NCBI GenBank assembly: GCA_001910725.1
Contig: MJGA01000010.1
Span: forward strand, 62,001-126,000
Direction: 5' to 3'
Length of the DNA stretch: 64,000 nucleotides
Source: Phanerodontia chrysosporium
Taxonomy: Eukaryota; Basidiomycota; Agaricomycetes; Polyporales; Phanerochaetaceae
This document shows, one piece after another, positions 37,005 to 49,169 of this stretch. The translations under genes and the position numbers were made by a program. How positions within the stretch are numbered: position 1 is the first letter of the stretch; each line of letters begins with the position of its first letter. The notes below the pieces were generated by a model, which worked only from the letters and a program-made list of their open reading frames with translations, searched no databases and was not told the DNA's origin.

Positions 37005-38404
37005 TTACGCAGGCGGGAGAAACGCCGCCCACAGCACGACCGAGACCGCGCCCCAGACGACGCTCCAGGCGACCCACCAGCGCCCGCACGCGGGTGCTCG
37101 ACCACGAGCCACGCCGCGGCCCAGTACGTCGTCGGCAGCGATGCCGCGAGGCGCAGCGCAATCTGTGTGTGCGCGGCGAAGAGCAGGACGAGGCTGAGTG
37201 CGAGCGCGTGCAGGACGTGCGGGACAATGTGCGTGTTCGACAGGAATCGCGACCGTGTCCGGCGGGCCATCGGCAGGAACGCGGCTAGGCGCGAGAAGAG
37301 CGGGTGCGAGAGCACGAGCGGGAGTGTCGTGCGTAATGTGTGAGCGGTACAGAAGGCGAGCAGCACGCCGAGCACCGGCGCCGCGAGCAGGATGTTCGGC
37401 GCTTGCGCTGCCGTCCAGTAGCGCAGGAGTCCGACGTTCCAGTATTTTTCCTGTACGTAGCTATACACAAACGGCGCCCTAAATGTGCACCACGGAGGCG
37501 TATTCGGTGTGTGTGGTCCGGTGCAGAAGGCGAGGTATGCGTTGTACTGATGATAGAAGAATGGTGTGAAGATCAGGCCAGTGAGGAGTGCGGCTTGCCC
37601 TACGCGGAGCAGAGGTACCTGGAGAAAATGTTAGTCCAAATACAAAAGCGGGGAAGCAGCCGCACCTTCTGCATTGCGAAGAAGGGGCCGACGACCATGC
37701 CCCAGAGGATGTATCCTCCAAGCATGAATCCATTCGAACGAAACGTCGATGCTACGGTGAAGAACAGCGACGCGTGCAGCCACTCGGACCTCGCGCAGCA
37801 GAGCATGCCTATGCAGACGTTAGCATTCTCTAATGAGTTGGACACTTAGAGTTACCCACCTCTATACGAGAAATACGTGAAGAACGGCTCCGTGTAGGCC
37901 GCAAAACGCAGCGTCGCGGGGCTGCTCGGGAGCAGCGAGAGCACACACGCTAGGTAGGCAATGGACGGCGACCCGAAGTAGTGCACCGTCAGGTCGTACA
38001 GCGTCGTGGTGGTCCCGCACAGCAGCGATGCGAGCCCGCCGCCCACAAGCAAGTGCGCGACCGTTAGCTTGTCGCCTGCATGAATGCGGCGCAGCAATTC
38101 GCCCACCGTCCGCATGACGAATGGCGCGCCGGGAAAGAACGCCCATTCGTGTTCGTAGACGTAGCCGTCTTGCGCGATGTGTGCGAAGTGGAAAGCGTCC
38201 CAGCGGAAGAGAGGAAACGCGATCCTCTCGAGCACGTCACGTCTTGGCGAGAGCAGCACGAGCGGCGACGAGTCGAACAGCGGAAACTGCGAGGCTATAT
38301 ACAATAGTAAGACAGTGAGGAGGAGACTTGATACCGACAGAAGTCGGAGGATACGGAGATGTCGTGCGCGTACATCCAGCGCCGAGGATTTCGGAGACGA
38401 CATG
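37005..38404 (-). CDS. GPI18: GPI mannosyltransferase 2 (PIG-V/Gpi18 family)
   Basis: Minus-strand gene with introns near 37859-37810 and 37675-37620. The ATG at 38404 (MSSPKSSALDVRARHLRIL) precedes a first membrane span (LLSVSSLLLTVLLLYIASQF). The luminal loop then carries FRWDAFHFAHIAQDGYVYEH and EWAFFPGAPF, where the Asp and the WAFFPG block are hallmarks of PIG-V. More spans follow, with FRSNGFMLGGYILWG and a C-terminus WSVVWGAVSVVLWAAFLPPA. The enzyme adds the second mannose to the GPI anchor in the ER. The frame slips at 37081-37085, between VVEHPRAG and the conserved WWVAW ending, as if one base of a G run (minus strand) were missing. Without that base the product would run on into an unrelated tail, with a stop near 36827. 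Confidence 0.9.
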
Positions 38405-38565
38405 CAGGTCCAGAACAAACCGCGCGCGGCACGCTTGGAAGGCAGCACTCGGATCACGAAGGCTTCGTGGCGCAATTCCGTAATCTAATGTTCTAGCAGA
38501 CACTCTAGTACAGTAGTACACATATCGAACGCCTAGTTGTGCACATTTGCCACGCATGGGATCCT

Positions 38566-39903
38566 TCAGCTTAAGACGTCGTCATCAAAAATAGCGGTCT
38601 TTGGAACACCATCTTCGTAGATGACGCCTCTGTACATCCCGGAACAGTTCAGAGGCATGGCGACTGTGAACAGGTTGAACAGTTGGTCCTCAAGATAGCG
38701 ATTATACAGAACGTACCATTTCCCTGATTGTCTAAAGCGATGACACCGCCGATTCCACCGTCATGTCGGAGCTCCTCAACACAATGCTTAGTCGCCTTCT
38801 CGAGTGACTCATTGAGATACCTCATGCGGCGCCCTATGGTAGAGGCTGTGGCAAGACGGATAAAATACTGGGAGAAGACGGGTCAGCCGCCCTCCAAGCA
38901 GACGTACGAAGCACCTACATCTCCATCCCCTGTCCCACTCACTCCCATAGCAATCTTATTTCCTTTCCCGTTAACCCGGTTCCAGAATCTCCGAACGCGA
39001 CCCTTGACTTCCCACTCCTCAGCCCAGAAGCCGGCTGCCATGCTTGGGGTATCTCCTATACGTCCGGCAAGTTTGTTCGTACGACCACCAGTAGAAGTCA
39101 CGGCAGCAATGCAGCCTCGAACGTCCAGAGCTACCGCGCCCACAGTTCCGGTAGGGAGCTGGTCCAGAGGGATGTCGTTTGCCTCGGCACCTTTCTCACC
39201 AGGTAGGGGCAGAGGCTCTTCGGGTAAGCCTAGGCCGCGCCTGTGCTCCCTCCAGCGGGCTTCAGTAAAGAAGTAGCTTTCATCCACAAGCTCCACGCCG
39301 AGTTCCTCCGCGATCTTCTCGACTGGTAGACCAGAGAGCATCGTGTGAGGCGCCGCGGTCGGAGAAAGATACAAGGCGCGCGCGAGCTGCGAGGGGTTCC
39401 GGACATGCCGCATGAGCGTGATGCCGAAACCGCGCCGGGATGAGGGGATGTGCTCGTGCGACGCAGGAGGCTTGGAGAGCATGATAGAGGACTCGAGCTC
39501 GTTCTATCATGACACACTTGTTCAGCGACGCACCCACGAGCAGCTGTTTGCGCATTTATTCACCTTGCCCTCGACGTTGAATACTGCACCCTTGCCAGAG
39601 TTGAAGAGTGGGCAGTCTGCGGCCAGTTCTCGTCAGGTATGAATGACATTGACAGGTCCTAAGTTACTCACCTTCCATTGAAGATACTGCCGCCACAGCG
39701 GCGTCCATAGCTTCTCCACCCTCCCTCAACACCGCGTAGCCTGCTTGCAGCGCTCTGCTGAGCGCGGCCTTGTATTTGGCTATGAGCTCGGGCGTCGACC
39801 TGTCTCTGGACATTGTCCCCGCTCCTCCGTGAATGACCAGGACGTAGCGAGTATTACCGCTGGTCTTGGAGGTGCACGGAAGCAAGGCCTGCTTCTCGTC
39901 CAT
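38566..39903 (-). CDS. Ntn-type asparaginase / threonine-aspartase-like hydrolase
   Basis: Minus-strand multi-exon gene. The start MDEKQALLPCTSKTSGNTRY leads to VLVIHGGAGTMSRD, the usual opening of plant-type asparaginases. AMDAAVAAVSSMEG and FNSGKGAVFN follow. The autocleavage and nucleophile site lies in LPTGTVGAVALDVRG, with Thr of TVGAVA expected as the new N-terminal nucleophile. STGGRTNKLAGRIGDTP matches the substrate-binding block, and GVSGTGDGD completes the active-site region. The protein ends AIFDDDVLS. Family members self-cleave into alpha and beta chains and hydrolyse L-asparagine or beta-aspartyl peptides. Because the sequence includes a longer disordered insert before the TVGAVA site, a taspase-like or isoaspartyl specificity is also possible. 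Confidence 0.9.
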
Positions 39904-40426
39904 GGTCAGTGTCTCAGCAATATTTTCAACGTCGTCGGCGAGGCCAGAGTCAAGTCCGAGATAGTGCGGTCAAGCGTGGAGGAACGCTGCTGAGAACGTC
40001 GCGAGTGTTCACATGGTCACTTGCGATAAGATCGGGGAAGGCTGAAGGCGCGATTGCCGACACGGAGGAGGAGCAAGCATCTGAGGACAGGCACGCAGAG
40101 TGCTCCAGACTGTGCCAAGTCGCCGCCAAGGGTCGTCGTCGTCGCCGTCGGGCGCAGCGATCTTAGGGAGAGAGTTACGGGCTAGTTTTCGCCAGGAGAC
40201 ACGTTATCATAGCCATTTATGGGCTTATCTCCCAAACCCCATTACTATTGTACACGAATCAGGTACCCCACTTAGCGCCGACCCATCGTCTTTCGTCGTC
40301 GTCGTCAACGTCGCCCACGTCGTCAAGCCCAACTTCACGTTTGCCTTTGGTGGCAAATCCCCGACATTCGTTACTTTTCTCGGCCCCTGTGCCACCGCTT
40401 TCGTTCCTTTTTCTTCTCGACGTAGC
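39904..40426. promoter_or_regulatory. Divergent promoter region of asparaginase and chitin synthase genes
   Basis: About 520 bases separate two divergent start codons, so both promoters lie here. The chitin synthase side holds a TC/CGTCGTCGT-rich tract at about 40286-40310, suiting a fungal pyrimidine-rich 5' UTR. No TATA box was recognised. Confidence 0.5.
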
Positions 40427-43400
40427 ATGTCTCGGAAAGTCGACCCGTCGGACATTCCAATCCTCACCCAACGACCTCCACACTCTTCGGCGACAGTTCG
40501 ACGTGCAAAGACTCTTACACGGCCGGAGCGCAGCGTCGCACCGGTCCCACTCATTACACCACAACATGCCCCCGTCGGCACCTCAGACACACCCTCGACC
40601 GAGATTCCATGGGACGCCTGGCGCATCTTCTCGCGAATCGTGACGTTCTGGGCACCGTCGTTCCTCCTATCTTCGCTAGGAGGCTTGAAGGACAAGCAGA
40701 TGCAGCAGGCGTGGAGAGAGAAGATTGCGCTTTGTTTCATCATCGCGGTAATGTGTACCGTGGTTGGCTTCCTTACGGTCGGCTTTCAGAAGGTTCTCTG
40801 CCCAGAAAGCGCACAGAACGCCGGGAAGTTCGTCCGAGTCGGGTCAAGACCGAATACGCTTGGTGTTCAGGGCTGGATGGTCAACGTCACGAAAGTCCCC
40901 CAAGTTGACGGACTCGACTTTGGAGCATTGCTGAAGTCGCCCGGTCAAGACATCACAACGCTTTTCCAACGCGACGCGAAGAGCTACCCCGCGTGCAATG
41001 GCCTTAGCTTCAGAGCAGCCGCGGAAGCACCTTGCGGAAACAACGCCTGCAAACTCCCCACGTTAAACCAGCAGACAATCGCGAGCCTAGGCATGGTCAA
41101 CACAAGTCTCATTGTTGGCTACGACTGGTCCGACGTAGCGAAGCTGCAGAACTACTTCGTTCTCGATGGCGCAGTCCTCAACATGAATTCCTACATGGCT
41201 CTTCATCCCAATCCCATCCCCGGCGACTCCGTTGATGTCGCCATTCGCCAAATCCTCAAGAAGATGCCAGGGGACAACGGACGCGACGGAACGCGCTTAT
41301 TCTTCTTCGACGAAGACACTAGAGCAGCAGTGCCATGCCTCATTCAACGCTATTACGCTGGAAACATCGACAAGATCACTCCTGGCTGTTTCGTCTCGCA
41401 GCTGGTTTTGTACGCTGGACTCATCGTCATTCTGTCTCTCGTCATGGTTCGATTCATCATGGCTTGCGTCTTCAATTGGTTCATTTCCGCGAGGCTGGCA
41501 GGCCCACCGGATACCATGTCGCTCAATCGTTCTGCTGTCAGTCCAGCTGTCATGCCGGAAGGGGCGAACGTGTCTATCGACAACCCCAATGGCACTGCCC
41601 CATGGGCTACCAACCAGAAGCTCAGAGTGCCGAGCAAGTCGACACGGTCCCTCGCGTCTACCAACTCCACTCTCATCAACGACGGCACGGCGCCCATTGT
41701 CTCGCTCGCCCAGATCGGTGCAGAGCTGTTTGCCGTCTGTCTCGTAACGTGTTATTCGGAGGGCGAGGACTCGTTGCGGACTACACTCGATTCTATCTCG
41801 ACGACCACGTACTCTGACGCGCGGAAGCTGCTATTTATCGTGGCGGATGGTATGATTACTGGTGCAGGAGAGAAGCGGAGTACGCCGGATATCTGTGTTA
41901 GCCTGCTGGAGGCAGACCCCAGGTTTGGGAACCCTGTTCCGATGAGTTACAATGCTGTTGGCGCAGGCGCCAAGGCAGAGAATCGGGCAATGGTCTACGC
42001 AGGACATTACAGTGCGTTCTCACTTTCGGCGCGTGGTACAGCTGCTAACATTTGCTCCTAGCTGTTGCTGGCCGCCGTACTCCTACGGTTATAGTCGTCA
42101 AGTGCGGAACAGAAAGGGAGGCGGCGACAGACAAGAAGCCAGGAAACAGAGGCAAGCGCGACAGTCAGCTTATCCTCATGAACTTCTTCTCCCGCGTCAC
42201 GTACAACGACCGGATGACTCCCCTCGACTTCGACCTCTTCCGAAAGATTCACATCCTCATGGGCGTCACGCCGGATTTCTTCGAGGTTTGCTTGATGGTG
42301 AGTATGCACCCTAGATGTTTCGTGTTCTCGCTAACAGTTTCGTGTTCTCAGGTTGATGCTGATACGAAGGTTCTTCCGGACTCGCTGAAGTACCTCGTCA
42401 ACTGCATGCACCACGACCAGATGATCATGGGTGTCTGCGGGGAGACTCGAATAGCGAACAAGAGGCAGTCGTGGGTCACCGCGATCCAGGTATTCGAATA
42501 CTTCATTTCGCACCACATGGCCAAGGCGTTCGAGTCCGTGTTCGGTGGTGTTTCCTGCTTGCCCGGATGTTTCTCCATGTTCCGGCTGAAGGCACGGAAA
42601 TCAACAGGCGAGGATTGGGTCCCGCTCATCATCAAGCCGGAGATCGTCAAGGAGTACAGCCAAAGTGTCGTCACCACCCTCCACGAGAAGAACCTGCTTC
42701 TCCTTGGTGAAGATCGATTCTTGACGACTATTCTTCTACGAACATTCCCGAACCGGAAGATGATGTTCTTGCCGCAGGCGAAGTGCAGAACTGTCGTGCC
42801 GGACACATTCAGCATCTTACTCTCCCAGCGCCGTCGATGGATCAACTCGACCATTCACAACCTCATGGAGCTCGTCCTCGTGCGCAACCTTTGTGGCACG
42901 TTCTGCTTCAGCATGCAGTTCGTCGTGTTCATGGATCTGCTCGGCACCGTCGTCCTTCCAATTGCCATCACCCTGACCTACACCCTCATCATCGACATGG
43001 CGCTCCATCCACCAAAGTCTTTCGAGGAAGCGATCCCGCTGATGCTCCTGATTGCGGTGCTGGGTCTTCCTGCGGTGCTGATCTTGATCACGACGCGGAA
43101 GGTGGTCTACATCTTCTGGATGTTCATCTATCTTGCGGCGCTACCCGTATGGAATCTTATCCTGCCGGTGTATGCATTCTGGCATTTCGACGACTTCTCA
43201 TGGGGAGAAACACGGTGAGTTTTCGTTGACTGCGCGACTATAACGGTACTCAACACGCATCCGTTCACAGGAAAGTCGAGGGTGAAGCCAAGGGTGAGGC
43301 TCACGGAGATGGCGGTCCCGCGCACTCTGGCTCGTCGGTGCCCCTACGACGCTGGGAAGACTGGGAACGATCCCGGTTACGCAAGTTGCGTCGTGAAGAG

Positions 43401-43931
43401 CGCCGGCGGCGAGAGTTTGAGCGACAACATGGCTCGTACATGACTGCGAACGGTGAGCTTCTCACGGTTCGTTCGGATGTGCATAGCCAGTACGAAGGGT
43501 CAGATACTATGTCGGTCACATCATCAGAAGACGAGCATTGGGCCGCGCAAATCGGTGGTTACAACGAGAACAGCGCGTCATACCCGCCACCACCGATGGG
43601 CCTCCACCTGCAGGCGTCCGCCAGCGGCGAGAGCGTCTCAGCCTCGGAGCTCGAATCAATGCTCGAACACGGCTACGACGATCGGCCACAATACCGCGGT
43701 GCGCCGCCACAACAAGGTGCGCAGCGGTATCAGCTATCCGACAGGCCAGGCGGGTACACGCCCCTGTCACGGACGGCAGCGTCGTCGCCAGTGTCGCCGA
43801 CAGGACCCGTGAACGGCCACAGCTCTGCAGCAGAGCCGTATCGGACACACGCGAAGAAGCGGAGTGGAGGGGGGTCGGGTGCCGCGAACTACGGACCACT
43901 CGGACCTTTGGATCCTGGCTCGCATATCTGA
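40427..43931 (+). CDS. Chitin synthase, class IV type (division 2), 4 exons
   Basis: Exons 40427-42011, 42062-42297, 42352-43214 and 43271-43931 give 1,114 residues with all phases consistent. The start [13 protein letters not shown] heads a cytosolic Pro-rich tail. Two spans follow ([40 protein letters not shown]), separated by an extracytoplasmic region with CNGLSF, as in class IV enzymes. The catalytic core shows [41 protein letters not shown] and the product-binding QRRRWINST, then several C-terminal spans ending [15 protein letters not shown]. It polymerises UDP-GlcNAc into cell-wall chitin at the plasma membrane. Class IV enzymes are Chs3-like and trafficked in vesicles. The C-tail after 43271 is polar and disordered, a likely site of regulation. 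Confidence 0.96.
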
Positions 43932-44881
43932 GCGAATTGGGTATGATGTTCACGAAGACTGATATGATGTACCACGAGGTTCGGACTTTCTGTCATTCTC
44001 ATCTGCGTGTTCTTCGTTTGCATATTCCCCAGGATACTATCGCCTCCACCCACCACCGCATGGACAAACTCTTCCGTCCAAATTGTCGCTTCATCGTTGT
44101 GCTTGTTTGTCACTCCCCCATCCCTTGTTTCGCGTTGTTTGCAGGGTTACACACATGTTTGTCGTACATCATCACTCCCCCATTACCCCACCCACCCGCC
44201 GCCGCCGCCGCCGTCAACAACCGAGCACCTCCACCTCCGCTCTCACCGATGCCTCCACCCGCCAACGCGACTCCCGAAAACTACCATTGTCGTAATCATT
44301 AGACGCATCGCCCTGCCGGATTCCGGGCGCCATACCATACTTCACGCCGCATACCACAAGAGACCCCTTCACGACACCCAGTGCGCCGGCCGGCTGCTCG
44401 ACGGGTGCGGCGTTGCGATCGCGCGGCGGCCGCTGCCATCCTGGACGCGTTGCGTAATTATCTTACACACTACATTCTGTCAAGTCCCACCCCGCATATC
44501 GCATCCGTCTTCGCCGCCTGCCACTGCTACTGCATTGTTGACTAGCTACCGTCTCCCCCTCCATATTACTAGTTCAAGCCTAGATCTTTTGGACGCTTCG
44601 TATTCAATGAAGGCAACGGAATTCCTCGCTTATAATATATCATCCAATCTCTGTCTGTCGCTGAGTGTCGTGCAATCAGAGCCCTTTCGGTATCTCAGGT
44701 TTTGTGAGCGGTAAGCGCTGCCTTCGTGGCGTTCCGGGAAAGGCAAGAGGCATCACTGAGCCGGGCACACACGTGAATCTGGCCTTGCCTCGTCCGACAA
44801 ACTCGACTCCCCCTCCTTCGTCTCGCACCGTCACGAACGACCCCAGATGAACCTGTACAACCCTCGAACACAAACCTTGTA
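43932..44881. other. Spacer after chitin synthase
   Basis: This stretch holds the 3' UTR of chitin synthase and the promoter of the peroxin-like gene. A short (CCG)n tract lies near 44193-44211. Pyrimidine-rich open frames here have no motif support. Confidence 0.5.
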
Positions 44882-46772
44882 ATGTCTAAACTTGTTCAAG
44901 ACGCCCCGAGGCCGCCCGTCATCGGCACGATTACTCAGTTCCTTGCAACACTCCCGTCTCCGTTAGCAATCTCGCTCGTCTCCTTGGCGCCTCAAATCCG
45001 CTTTGTACGATGGTTCCTGGAGGCTTTGAGCTGGAAGCGGAACTGGGATGAGAGCTGGCTGCTGCTTGCGGCATGGTGGGGGTTGTGTCTGGGTTCGGAA
45101 GCCGTGCTCAGGTGCGGAGCTTGCTCAACGCTTGTTCGTCCGTCTGAACGTTCCTCCCCCAATTTGGCCCCATTTATTTCAGGTATTTTCTCCCTATAGT
45201 TGCTGTTGTAGCTCTGTGGTGGACTACACGACGGCGCGCAGCCCAACCGCAGGTTGCGACCGAAGAAACTCTGCATCGAACTGTATCCGATCTCACCACG
45301 ATTCAAGAACTATGGCCTAGGATACCCAGCCTATGGACAACTGTAGCATCTAATCCTGCCTCTTCAGAAAGCTCTGAAGTTACCCCTCCGACTCTGCCGT
45401 TGTACAGGACTCTACGCGTATTGGCCTTTGTATACCCGCCATATCTCCTAATCACGTTCACTGGCTTTGTCCGCATACGCACACTTCTTGGAATCGCCGG
45501 CACTCTAGTCGCTCTGCACCGTGCACCGTTCGCCGTGCTCATCCGACGCGCGCTTTGGCGCAGCGCGTACTTTCGTTGGGGCATATACTGGACATGGGCG
45601 AAAGTCTCGGGTACACCTCTTCCGAACAGCATCCGGCCCCCGCCATCCGACGTTTCCATCTCTGTCGCTGCGACCAAGTCTGACCGCAAGGCAGAGGGGA
45701 AAGAGGGCGAAAAGCAGGCGACCACGCCTGTGAATGCTATTCGCTTCCTATTCACGGTCTACGAGAACCAACGGTGGTGGATGGGCCTTGACTGGACCGC
45801 AGCCCTACTCCCCGGAGAACGCCCGTCATGGTGTTCTCGCTCCCTGCTGCCTTGCGCTCCTCCCGCGGCGTTCGCACTTCCACCCCCGACTACTGTGTAC
45901 GTACCGGACCCCGTCGATTCGTCACCGTCATCACGGAAAGGCAAGGATCAGGAGAAGTCAAAGCCAGGCACCAAACGGTGGATGAAGCGGACCGCGGTCT
46001 GGCGCTGGGAGGAGCCAGAGTGGAAGGTTGTCGTGCGCAAGGAAGGCGCGCCGTCGACGACACGCGTCGAACGTCCACTGCCGTCGCTCGTCGAAGAGGG
46101 TGCGAGCGCGGGTGCGAATAAGATCCTCCGTGCGGCGGGCAAGTTCCGCGGAGCAAGCCTTGATCTCAGTCCCGAGCGCAGGCTTAAGGAGCTGGATACT
46201 GGCCACGCGAAGGAGGGCAGTGCGGGGTCCGAGGGCGAGAAGGGTGGCGAGCGCACTGTGGACGACGCAAGGGCCCAGGAGGAAGACGAGGAGCCGTTCA
46301 CAGATGCGGATGGGTGGGTGTATGGAGATAACAAGTGGGAGGGCGGCAGTGCCAAGGGCGGAATGGGCAAGGTGCGTCTTCGGCATTTCAGTAACACTAT
46401 GCCTTGTCACTCAACGGCGCGTTGCAGTATACGCGGTATCGCCGCTGGACACGCGTCGCCGTCTTACACGAGACGGTGGAATGGGTGGACGACGCAGACG
46501 TGCCTGCAGACGCCAAGCTCGGCAGACGGCTCGAGGGCGGTGTGCCGCAGCCCAGCCCCGAGCACGCTGCTTCCGCGCCGCCTTCCGTCATGCACCATGA
46601 AGCAGCCCGTTCCAACCCCGGACGGAAGCCAACGCTAGACTCGACGGCTGCGGCACCGACGTATGCGTCGCATATCACCGCAGAACCCACAAGTCCCACT
46701 TCCGCTGCGAGCGAGGAAGGGTCGAGGTTGAGGCAGAGGCTGAAGGCGGTGGTCAATGGTGTCGGTCATTGA
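44882..46772 (+). CDS. Dysferlin-domain peroxisomal/ER membrane protein (Pex30/Pex23-like), 3 exons
   Basis: Exons 44882-45111, 45183-46371 and 46428-46772 encode 587 residues. The N-terminal third has hydrophobic stretches (WLLLAAWWGLCLGSEAVL; YFLPIVAVVALWW; LRVLAFVYPPYLLITFTGFV) resembling the reticulon-like membrane part of fungal Pex28-32 proteins. The dysferlin N part follows: FTVYENQRWWMGLDWTAALL then LPGERPSWCS. A charged Lys/Glu insert leads to the C part, TDADGWVYGDNKWEG and YTRYRRWTRVAVL. The Trp/Arg pattern of DysFN and DysFC is clear. Yeast relatives regulate peroxisome number and size at ER-peroxisome contacts. The C-terminal tail is disordered with several Ser/Pro clusters. Which Pex23-family member it matches cannot be settled by eye. 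Confidence 0.85.
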
Positions 46773-49169
46773 GACTGAACTCAGTGGAAAGATGGATGTA
46801 ATGGCCACGCAGAATATGCAAGGACGATTTCCAGGAGCGATAGTGCGACTTTGACATGCCCACGGTAAGCGGCTCCACGTTGCTGACCTATGCTTACCTG
46901 TGAGCGGCCGCTTGACGTCGCTTCCTCCAAGTTCCGTATATCATGTCCGAGTTTCTACGCTTGCAAGCTGTCGAGTGAAGCATTCATTCTGGCCTTACAC
47001 TTATTCAGGTGACCAGGTCAAAGAGCGCAAGGAACTTTTACTCAGGTGCGTGAACTGCGCAACTTAGTGTAAACTCTTTGACAGTCGCTTGACCTGGCCA
47101 TTCTAGCATTGTCATTGCCGGTGTACCACGATCGTCAGGCACTGACTAAACACGGCCCGGAAGTGCGATATCGCATCGACACCATGGAGTCGTCCCTATC
47201 CTTGCCATTGCAGCACGTCTCTGTCCGAGAGGGTTTTCTCCTCCTGCAAGGCGGTGCTTGATTCGTCAAGTCTTCTATCTCGTGCCTGTCACACTCTGCT
47301 CGTACCAGGGCCAGTTGTCTGCGGCCAGGGCGCTTTCTGTCCTGCATTTATGAGGAGCGGAAGACTGTACGTATCCTATCTTGTTCACGCATAAAGAGCC
47401 CTGCGACAACTGACCCATGCATATCCTTAGTTCGGTACAAATCGTCACTTCGAATTGGCAAAACGGGACAGCGAGTCAAACGGTGAATCTATTCCCTGAA
47501 ACGAACCCAAGCGATGATGAAATTGTTACCGACGGCGGTGAAGCTCGGACCTAAAGGCTATCCGTCTCTTCGGCCCCTCCGCTGCGCTGTCCCCCACTCG
47601 TGCTTGCCACGCTGTTTCTGCCGCAGTGTCCTCGCGCAGACAGCAGTTCTCAGCTCGTTTCCAGCTTTGAAATGACTGGAATTGCGGCCCGTCATGTTCG
47701 GTTTGGTGCACAGATTATCGGCACCGACTATTCCTACTTCACTTTCTGGTCAGATGCGGGTTGAATGGATGCGATGCAAACAACGCGCAGTCAGCATGTC
47801 TTCCTCATGGTATGATGCGCGTTAGACGGCGCAAGGTTGAGTGACAATTCTGACTTCGTCTTGTCTGTTCAAGCACTACGGTAGGACGCTGAGATACACT
47901 GATTAGTGCGTAGTGCGTACCCAAACCCCCTCGACCAGTCAGAGAAGTCAAAGAAGCGTGGGTGGGAACCGTGTCGATTCCAGGTTAGCAGTCTTTCACT
48001 TAACTTACCCGTATAGTTTGACCCGCTACTAACCTAGTTCGCGGTTGCCGGATCACATCAAAGAGAACGAGAGAGGAGAGCAATGTCGTCAACTACACCG
48101 TAACCCAATGCGGCGCCACGGAAGTGAAGCGGCGCGATCACCTCATGTCATTGACTTCGATCCAAAGAGGAAATAACGCACCTTGATTTCGGAATCCTCC
48201 TATTCACAAAATGGCAAGGTAACTATTCAATTATATCAGCGTCTCTCTCTACCGTCTCATCCGGCTGCCTTTGCAGCTCAATATCCAAGCGCCGCTGATG
48301 ATCTTTCACGTTCACTGGTTCACAAAGATAGCCAGTCGTTCATATCTGACAAAGGCCATATTGCACGGGCTTGCTATGGCTGTCTCTGAAGGGACAGCGA
48401 GATACGTACGTATACATCCGAATCATGAAAATGGACATCTGGTTAATGGTGTTTCCAGTTGTAGCCCGACAATGCGTATGCAAACTTTCGAACTCAGATT
48501 ACCCTTCCCTCAGCGTATCAAACGGACATGAGCGGATCTGCTGCGCCTCCCAGGGACCCTGGCTGGAGCCTTATCCTCGAGGCTATGCAGGTTCCTGGGC
48601 ATTTAATCTGCATCTCGGTCACGCCTTCTCCGCAGTAAGCGAAACGGATGAACTAGGGATCCTAACTTTTTGCTCGACTCCATCGACCCTAGACATCTGG
48701 ACTTGGAGTGCCGTTCACGCAGAATTTCTACGCCAGACATCGCATGGAAGGCACCATTGATTTCCTGATATCATTAACAACCCGCAATTTGTCGTTCTTC
48801 TACCGCCAGTCTGCTACACGAAGTACGCTTGATCCCTGCTCTCAGCAGGCGAGAGCACAGGCAAGGTCTCATTGGATATGCTTTCGTGGCTAGCCTACTG
48901 AATCTCGTGAACGCTGACAGATATGAAGTACACGCATGAACTGGCCCGTAAAATGCTGCGTAGTGCGTCTTGCCTTCCCTGGACGACTGACATCGAGTGA
49001 CGACGGGCGGTATCGGCTGTGCTAATCACAGAACAATCCGTCGAACAGCGCATTGAACGCGGACGGCAGGCTTGACGGACACGGCGACGGATATAAGGAC
49101 GTTGATCTCGAAGTCGGAGCTACCACCAGGATTCACTTCTTTCCCGCAGTCCCCTTGCTCCTCACAAAC
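46773..49169. other. 2.4-kb gene-poor region upstream of the tandem paralogues
   Basis: Only short frames without motifs were seen. The last 100 bases contain the TATA box of the first paralogue. Nothing else could be supported. Confidence 0.45.
49092..49097 (+). promoter_or_regulatory. TATA box of paralogue A
   Basis: TATAAG within GGATATAAGG lies 78 bases before the proposed ATG at 49170. A similarly placed TATAAA precedes paralogue B, supporting both the promoter and the start choices. Confidence 0.55.
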
